Shown here piece by piece: positions 56,057 through 64,000 of a DNA stretch of 64,000 nt. A program made the translations under genes and the position numbers. The DNA comes from Lagopus muta (Eukaryota > Chordata > Aves > Galliformes > Phasianidae), in NCBI RefSeq assembly GCF_023343835.1, contig NC_064437.1, positions 42,433,967 through 42,497,966 on the forward strand, in the 5' to 3' direction. Positions within the stretch are counted from its first letter, which is position 1; each line of letters begins with the position of its first letter. Under the pieces are notes generated by a model, which was given only the letters and a program-made list of their open reading frames with translations, was not told the origin of the DNA and did not search any database.

Positions 56057-59000
56057 CTATAAAATAAAGATAAAAGGAAAATTACAGATAACAGAAATAC
56101 AATTGTGAGAAAAAGGGATTAAAACACCATACATTCCGGGAAACTGGCTTTCACATACATATATTGAAATGAATCTGACAGCAGTAATGCTGCCTAACAC
56201 CCTAAGGTGATGCAGTAGCCACTTGTTTGTGAAAGCCTGTATTACTCAACTTCCCCATCACAAAGCTTATCAATAAACAAAGCTTAATTCCTGCCTAGTG
56301 ATGCTGATAAGACCTTCTTGATAAATGCCAGTTACGTAGGTTAGTTTCATGTAGAACACCGAATGTAAACTTGAACCATGCAGTCATGTAAGACTTATTT
56401 GATCCTTAAAGTGGATCAACAAAGCCTGGTATATGTGACTGGCAGGCAGCAGCGTGGTGACTGCTTTAGGCCTGCATCCCTATGGAGCGAGGCTGCTGTG
56501 TCCACCCCTTCCTCATGCATGGACACACAGGCTGGGCAGTGAGCTGGACTGGAACTCACCAGATTTTGAAACTAACCCAGACCAAAAAAAGCCCCCAAAT
56601 CAAAATTAAAAAACGCACTGAAAGTCCTAAGGAGGAGCACGGAGCGGGGAGTGACGAGGCAGGCAGCTGACCTCCTTTTCTCTCTGTGGCAGTGACAGCT
56701 GATGGTAATTGGAAGTGCTTATTCAACTTCACCTTATGTGCATTTCAAGGTATTTTAAAAGGTCAGGGGCATAACACTCCAACCAACAGAAAATGCACTG
56801 ATCTTCACAAGGTTTTAAATGTATCAAGATAAAAAGTTTTTTAACTTATGTTTTCACTAACACTGTATTTCAAATAGAACTATTTTTTTTCCCAGGCATC
56901 ACTCAGATTCTTTTTGATCTGACAAGTCACAAGCACACCTCAGCTACTGAGGGTTTTGTAAGAGGCAATGTTTTCTGGTTTATTCTGCAACTTACCAAGT
57001 CTTGGTGAAAAGTAAAAGTATGTATCAACTGACAGGGAAGAGTTTGTAATAAGCTCCCTTTATATTCAGCATTGAGGCCAAGACAGAAAAACATGGAATA
57101 ATTAAAAAAACATAAGTACAAGAAATGCATTTTAAATTGTTCTGTGTTTTCAAATACTATGAAAGTAAAATCTTGACTGCATCACGTTTAGCACACAAGT
57201 ACTATATTTATATGCTTCTTATGCTCAAATGGATAAAGATATTTTTAAATAAGCTATACATGAAATGAAGAAGGAAGTTTATTACTTCCTAAGCATTATT
57301 TAAAAAAAAAAAAAGAAAAAAAAGAAAAAAAAGAAAGAAAAGTTTGGATAAACAAAATGTCCCTGAGGGAATGGTTTTCATAAAACACCTCCTCCTTTTA
57401 TACACTGCTGTTTTAACTGCTGTTGTCATACTGCTAGACTAAAGATATACAGCTTTTAAATGCATTTCACCTGCTAGCATAGTTTTCCGAGTATCTAGTA
57501 TGGGACTAAAAGAAAACTGCGGCCTCACCATATGTTTAGAAAGTAACAAATGGTTGAATGTATCCCACAGGTAGTCCAACTCAATTCTTAAAAAAATAAC
57601 GTAATGTGTCTGAGACTCATTCTTTTATACAGAGGATTGTTGTGTTTTTTTTTTAAGAAAGGTGAAAGTTTAAAATAATACGCTCTTCAACAATTCTGTC
57701 TTCTGAATTTTGAAGGTATATTTCACATGATGAAGTAATGGCAAAAATTCAAGACTAGGATATTTCTAAGACTCCTCAAAAGAGAATCGTCCAGTTTTTG
57801 CTAGTTAAGGTATATTTTGACACAGTCTCAAGGAGAAAAAGGGTAAAGGGGAGGAAATTCTGAAAACAAGAAGAGCATTTCTGAATGCTGGGGTGTCTCC
57901 CTGCATGCAGGCCTGTGCAACACATGGCCCACGAGCCAGGAGCTGGCACTGTAGCTTGGCCGCTGGTGTGTGGGAATCCTCATGGCAGCCCCTTGCAGCA
58001 AGAGGCAAATCCAAGGATTCAGCTGGGTACCCAGCAGTGCTGAGCCAGGAGGGAAGGATGGAGGGCTGAGATGGGCAGGCACTGTGAGGGTGTGTTGGAC
58101 TTGTCAGAATTTTAAGAGTACACCCAGTGCTCCTGAAGTGATCCTGTAGTGCTCTCACCAGGCATCTGCGCCCCGTGCCTCTGCTGTGTGTGGTGTGAGT
58201 GTGGGTCATCTCCTTCTATAGGAGGTGTGCCCTTCTGCCTGGTTAAGCACTGCACTGAAGCACTAATGAATGACCCCGTCTATGCCAGCAGGCAGTGGGC
58301 CCAGCTGCCCACAGTGCATTCCCCAGCTTGGTTCCAGCTCACAGACAGTGCTGCATGGTGCCTTGCTCTGCCTGGTTCCACAACAGTCACCAGTAACTAA
58401 ACCTGCTGACATCATTCATCTGAGCATGACTGAGCTCACAGATATTTCTAAGCTCTATGCTCTCCATACTGTGCAGCGCTTGCTTCACTAAGCTACAGCA
58501 ATTTCAGTTTCAGCGTTGCACCAAATGCCTCCACCAGCGATACTCACAGTACTATAACATCTATTTTCTTTTCACTAAGGAACAATTGCCTGACCCATTA
58601 CAGTGTACAGGGTTACTTAAATACTTGAAGAAAAAATGATATTTTTATTTCACCTACTGATATTACTCATATGGCATCCTTAAGGGCTCAGACCTCCAGT
58701 TGCCACATGACCTGCAGCTCCTGAGAGATGTGCCATGGCCTTGCTGTGTGACAGACACAGCCTGGCTCCAGCACAGGCACTGCTTACTGAGGGCTTCTCC
58801 CAGTGCCTGGAGCCTGCCTTCCCCTGCGAGGCTGCCTGATGGCACAGTGCTGTCATGAGACAGGGAACAGGCACGCACACAACAACAGCACGGACAGGTA
58901 TAAACCTGAGGCACAGAGTGAACACTTCTCTCAGAAGAATACATTGTGCGGCAGACTTTGGACCAGACAGAAGATACAAGTACAGGAATGCATGACTTAA

Positions 59001-59737
59001 ACAAAAATTCAACTCTAGTGCTAAGAAATATGACCTTTGGAAGGTGAGTGGTTGACCAGAGGGATACCTCAGGTAGCTCACTCCCAGCACTAGCACTGGG
59101 TGGCTGCAGACATTACTTCTGTCTTTAACACTAGGCTCATCTTCGTTTAGTCACATGCTGCTCTCAACCCTGGCTAAGGAGGCAGAAGACGTCCTTGTTC
59201 ATTTGAAGCACTTGCATGGTATGCAGCAGGACATGTGCTACTGAGTGCGGTGGCAGGGCCCAGAGCCAGGGATGGACGCCACTGCCAGGCACTGCAATGC
59301 CGAAGCTGAGCCAGCACACAGCTCAACGGGCACCATGTGGCCCAAGCCCGGCCCATGTGCAGCCGCCTCCTTCTAATCTGGAGGCTGCAGCGGCTCCAGG
59401 GCCTGGGCTTGTGCACACGAGTGCCTTCATCAGGCAGCGAGGGGATGGGAGATCTCTCTTCTGTGCAGACACTCGACCTGTTGTCTCAAGAGAAACCTGC
59501 CTGCCTGCTATGAGGAGGACACGGCTGGCACGTCATATGGCTTAAAACAGAAGAGTTTCCACAGCAAGCCAGGAGCGCCCTGTCACCTCAGCTGCAGTGA
59601 CTACGCCCATGTACCCAAGCATGAGAAGATGGCATGTGCTGTGGAAGCGGCTCCCCGTCCCCGAACCCACCCCGCCCTCCCGCCGCCATGTCAAGCACAC
59701 GCTATGGCAGGCAGATGATAGTATGACACAGACTTAC
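56057..59737 (-). other. ZMIZ1: ZMIZ1 last intron (3.7 kb)
   Basis: The intron is bounded by donor GTAAGTCTGT and acceptor TTTATAG. It contains an A-rich (GAAAAAAA)n tract near 57.3 kb and several GC-richer stretches (about 57.9-58.4 and 58.7-59.7 kb). The 138-codon and 134-codon minus-strand frames in the GC-richer stretches have no recognisable homology and are treated as intronic chance frames. Confidence 0.93.
57301..57341. repeat. A-rich (AAAAAAAAG)n simple repeat
   Basis: A12 followed by G-punctuated A8 units. It lies in the ZMIZ1 last intron. Confidence 0.85.
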
Positions 59738-59986
59738 ATCCAGCGAGGGCTCCGGCATGTCAGGTGCTCCCTGTCCACCAGCCTGACCCTCTAAGGCTGA
59801 GGAGGGATTAAAGGTCAGGTCACTGTGTGGATGGTTGCCAGAAGCGGCCGGGGGCGGCTGCCGGGACTGCTGGCTGGGAGGCCCGCTGTGATGTAATGGC
59901 TGCCCTGACTGGCTGCTGGGGTGAGGGACGTGCAAACCTTGCTGCATGGAAGTATGGGACTGATCAGTGCTGCCGGGATGAGGGAT
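59738..59986 (-). CDS. ZMIZ1: ZMIZ1 penultimate coding exon (proline/glutamine/histidine-rich)
   Basis: This 83-codon phase-0 exon reads [20 protein letters not shown], then [20 protein letters not shown], a Pro/Gln linker, [20 protein letters not shown] and finally MPEPSLD. It lies C-terminal to the SP-RING domain (outside the window), in the proline-rich activation region. The blocks [14 protein letters not shown] and [14 protein letters not shown] are strongly conserved with human, while the Pro/Gln linker between them diverges and is shorter. The acceptor is CCTCCTCCGCAG and the donor is GTAAGTCTG. Phase joins the last exon exactly. Confidence 0.96.
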
Positions 59987-62900
59987 CTGCGGAGGAGGAA
60001 AAAAGCAGGAAAAGAAAGTGAGGCCACAAGGTACAGTGCTCGCGGTGCCTGACTCTGTAACCGCATGTTAAAAGGAAACAACGAAAATGAATTAAAAAGA
60101 CCAAAAAAAAAAAAAAAAGAAAAGAAAAAAAAAAAAAAAAAAAAGCGTAATTGGAAAAGAAAGCTCCATATCCCAATGCTGGAGGAAATGTTTGGCTTTT
60201 TGGAGATCACTTGCAAAGGGAAATAAACACACTGGGCTTGTGCTGCTGCATTTGCTTTGCTGTAATGTGGGAAGCTGTGGCTGAAGGTGCAAATCAAGCA
60301 GCCCACGGAGTTGAGGGGGGCTGATGGTGCTGCTCACCATGAGCCAGGCAGATGCATTGCCCTTGAAAAATTTCAAGAATCAATGGAGAATTTGTTGAAT
60401 AATAATCCCTGTGCCAGCAAAATGATTAACTGAGAAAATACTTAAGTTCTACTCAGATTCCTTATTGGGCAGCTTCCCTGACATTGCTACCTATTCTTGT
60501 TTCAGCTTGTTACAAACATCTGGCAAATGCCAGCCCTTCCTACGCCTTCCTCTATTCTATTTTCATCCATCTTTTCAGAATACAGCATCCCTTTTAAGGG
60601 ATTTTCTTAGTTGATGGTTGAAAAAACCAAGCTCCTCAGCCACCCATAGAGCTGCCGGAGGTGGCCGCATACCTGGTGACACCCTGTGAAGTACAACACA
60701 TTATTTTAAATTAAGCAAAGATCATGCAACAGAATGCATTTTTATTTTCACATGGGCAAGTTCTCTACCAAAAACTTCGTATTTTCTAGGATTTCAATGG
60801 GGAATAACCTACCAAACCACATGCATCTTCTAAACCCTATTATGAAAGAATGGAGGTAAAAATCTCTCTCACATTACAGAGAAGCAACAAAAATGCACAA
60901 ACCCATGCTACTTGTCATCTTTAATGCTCGTGGACTCTTTGGGACTTGACCATGGTGCCATGAGAAAAATGAGTGTGAATGCCTTAAAATTGTTTCATGT
61001 TAATTGGGTATATGGAGAAGCAAAAAATGTAAACATTTTTTGAGAAATGCTACATTGCCACACAGTGGAGCTGAAACAAAAGAACAGATACGTACAACAA
61101 CAGCATGAAATTCATCCAGCCAAGCCAACAGAAACTGGCAAAATGCTATGTCACATGTCAGCATTGACCCTTTCATAACACAGTAAACTACAAGGCTATT
61201 TTAACCTTAATCTTCACTTTTGGAAAGCAAAAGGGAGGTTATTACAAAATTAATTAAAATATTCCAAGATATTAAGGAAAAAAATATCACAGAAACAAGC
61301 ATTTTATAGAGAAACATTTTTCCACTCGCACGAAAACTGACATCTGAACAGTGATACAATGGGACACTCAAACTCAGCTACATGGAAGTCCTTTTCAATA
61401 GTTTGGCAGTAGGAATGTTGGTGGAAATCAGAAGGATTCTACATGTAAAGTGTTTTTGTGTCTCTTTCCTATATGAGACTTTAAAATAACTATTACAAAG
61501 TACTGTTGCACACTCTTCTTTCCATTAGCGTCATAATTTGACTACCTGGAAGGTATTCTGTAACATTATTGTTGTTACCTTAGAGGTAAACTTGTACAAA
61601 ATCAGCCCATAGACCACAGTTTAATGTAAATGAACCTGCATCCTAAGACTTTGCAACAGTCCAAGTGAAAGTAGATGCCTGTCCAAATAGTACCGTTTCC
61701 TTCTTCGTTCATTGAGAACACGTGCAACAGAAACTGTGCAAAGTAAGAAAGCTTAATAATAACAAAAAGTAAAGAGCAATTAAAGACAGTGCTGCTGAAG
61801 CGGGAAAGTTGTTTCCAGAAAATAAAACAAAATCAGGTCATCTTGAAAATTCTCTCAGATTTATCCCCCAGATGCACATGGCAAGGGTCACACTGGTGTG
61901 CTTATAGAAGTAATTATTTTTAAAAAAGAGGCATTCATATGTTTTCAGATATATTTCAGAACAGATAAGCAGGTTAGAAATTTTATACATTATGTTTCCA
62001 TATACTAACATTACATAAATGTTTTGTTGATAAAGCAGTATCTTGAGCAGAGACAACTGTTGGACAGGGACCCATTGCTCATTATAAGATGAGGGTTATC
62101 ATTATCTTAAATAGCCAACACAGCTTCAAAATCCACCTGATGGCATTCATCAAGGCCTACCTGGGACAGAGTAAATGCTCAGGACTATTTTTCTGTCTTT
62201 ATTCAGCTGAGTAATGATGAATTAACTACCACTGGTGTAAAAACACTCTAAACGATACGACACATGGGTCTGCAACTCACGTCTGCAACTTGCACTGGTT
62301 TTATTTCAAAAGCACTAACTTACATTAGGAATGCTTAGTCAACAAAGTTGCCACTGCTTACATAGCAAGGTAATTCAGAGTTGTTTTTAGGAGTGTAAAC
62401 TGTGGCACTCTTAAAACATTTACAATCTGTAAAAGTAAAGTTTATAGCTGACACAACTACATCTTCTGTTTAATAGCATAAAACCACAATTCTTTATGAG
62501 TCAGTCTAAGAGTGACCTCTAGGAGTGCTGAGATGAACAGCAACAGAGCTTGCCAACTGCAGAATGATATTCCTTTCATCTCAGGAGAAAATTGATAGTG
62601 AAAAAAAAGATCATTAGGTTAAGTCAATTGTTTATATATCTCTCCACTACGGAGGTCACAGACTCACCAACTCTTGGAGCTGCGCTAAGTGGCAGAACCA
62701 TGGAAAGATGCCATCCTGCCCGGCCGCTGTTCTCTGCCACATTTCCCATCCTTTTTTCCTTTGCCATCACATGCATCCTTGCAAACTCAACAGGTGGACT
62801 GTCACAAATCAAAACCTCCCCCACATTTGTTTTCAATTATATCAATACCATATCCTAATAGCATGCATTTCTCTAAAAGCAGCAGTTTTAAAGCTGTCTT

Positions 62901-64000
62901 TCCTGTGTGTCTGTTACCAAAAGCCAGTTCCTTTCTGAGAGAGAAGAATGAAGATAGGAAAAACAGAGGAGGGAAGCATAGACATCATGATATTGACAAT
63001 GTTCTGCTAGAGTACTATCAGTTCACAGAAGTGGCCTAAAAACTGTATGGCCAAATTGGCGAGGTCAATCTAATTCTATTGTGCAAAGAGATGTGAAAAC
63101 TGATCCTTATTAAGGCAAATCACCCACTGACATAAGCCAGGTGGAGTCTGCTTTAGTGCCACTTCCTTTTCTCAAAATAGCACAGCTTGCATATCATAAT
63201 AGAATTGGGAGAAGCAAGGCAAAGGTTTACTTTAATTGCTAGCTATCATAAGCAAGCATTAGATCTGCTACAAACTGACCCAGAGAATCAAAAGTCTATT
63301 AACGGTTGCCCAAATACTCTCTTACAGTTCTGCAGTATGCACAGCCTCGAGCAACTTTTAACTGCTCTTATCTGTAAGGAGTCCAATTTTCAGAAAACCA
63401 CAGATTCTTCACTTTCATATTCAACCGCTTCATACCCTGCCACTTCAGAGATTTTACTAGGGCAACCTCTGTAGTAAAGGTAAAGCGGTTAACCGATGGA
63501 GTGGAAATGTAGGTGTCACAGAAGGGGAGGTGCAGAAGAATTCCCCGCGGCTTTGGTTCAAAGGACAGTAGCTGTGTGTGAGTGCTTCAGGTTGGTAGCA
63601 ATTCCCCTCACCACTACATTCTTATGCTGTACAGTTGGTTCAGATACAGATACTCAGGTTGCTCATTAAACTGATATGTAAAATTTGCCAAAGTAAAAAT
63701 TAAATTTACAGCGTGCTTGTTCTATCCTTTATTAGCCTATGAAGTGATAAAGTCATTACAGTTCCTGGACTCTTTCTTTGCAGACATTTTTCTCACTTGG
63801 GATCTGTCCAAGCTATACTAAGAATGCTCTCTCCGCTCCCTTCCTATTTCTCACCATCCTCCTCGGAAAATCCACTGCCAGCTAGAGGAGACACTGACTG
63901 AGTAGGCTTTTCCTAAGCATCTGCTACCACATATCCTCATTACATTCTGAAATAGTACTTTCTAGTGCTCAATGAAGTCACAGCACAGATGACTTGTCAA
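59987..64000 (-). other. ZMIZ1: ZMIZ1 intron continuing beyond the window
   Basis: About 4 kb upstream of the penultimate exon contain no further ZMIZ1 exon that I can recognise; the SP-RING exons should lie beyond the right edge. It holds an A-rich compound repeat at about 60.10-60.14 kb and otherwise AT-rich unique sequence. Confidence 0.8.
60103..60144. repeat. A-rich compound repeat
   Basis: A16, GAAAAG and A20 blocks occur shortly upstream of the ZMIZ1 penultimate exon acceptor. On the transcribed strand this is a long U tract. Confidence 0.85.

Noticed and set aside
58680-59096. 138-codon minus-strand frame in the ZMIZ1 last intron
   Set aside because: No homology recognised. It lies between two exons whose junction is in perfect phase without it.

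Overview
This is vertebrate nuclear DNA, almost certainly from a bird and probably a galliform such as chicken. The bird call rests on five CR1 LINE 3' ends carrying the characteristic terminal repeat, compact vertebrate-type introns and a CpG-island promoter. Three protein-coding genes are recognisable from their exons. All exon junctions use GT/AG, and reading phase holds across every junction that can be joined.

Layout. (1) Positions 1 to about 19450, plus strand: the 3' half of ZCCHC24, with its last two coding exons (2719-2883 and 12812-12925) and a long inferred 3'UTR of about 6.5 kb. The 5' exons lie before the window. (2) About 19.5-36.3 kb: an intergenic tract with microsatellites, a C26 run, a small isolated CpG-rich block near 35.3 kb and one CR1 fragment. 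No protein gene is recognised there. (3) About 36.3-44.0 kb, minus strand: a complete PPIF gene (mitochondrial cyclophilin D). It has six coding exons and 204 codons, and its promoter lies in a CpG island with a CCAAT box, a GC box and a TATA-like element. (4) 44.2-51.6 kb: intergenic, with a CR1 just upstream of the PPIF promoter and an exact 41-bp tandem duplication. (5) About 51.6-64.0 kb, minus strand: the 3' end of ZMIZ1, with its last two coding exons (59738-59986 and 55949-56056) and a 3'UTR of about 4.3 kb. The rest of the gene lies beyond the right edge.

The order ZCCHC24-PPIF-ZMIZ1, with ZCCHC24 convergent to PPIF, is the human 10q22.3 arrangement read from the opposite strand. This is conserved synteny rather than an operon, and the three products (a 3CxxC zinc protein, a mitochondrial peptidyl-prolyl isomerase and a PIAS-like nuclear coregulator) have no known joint pathway.

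I found no viral genome, CRISPR array, toxin system or other novel multigene system. The most interesting points are a MIR-type CORE-SINE relic in the ZCCHC24 3'UTR, an AATAAA that overlaps the ZCCHC24 stop codon, an isolated CpG block paired with a distant minus-strand poly(A) signal that could delimit an unannotated transcript, and the weak start context of PPIF. Most open reading frames in the window are chance frames in introns, UTRs or repeats.
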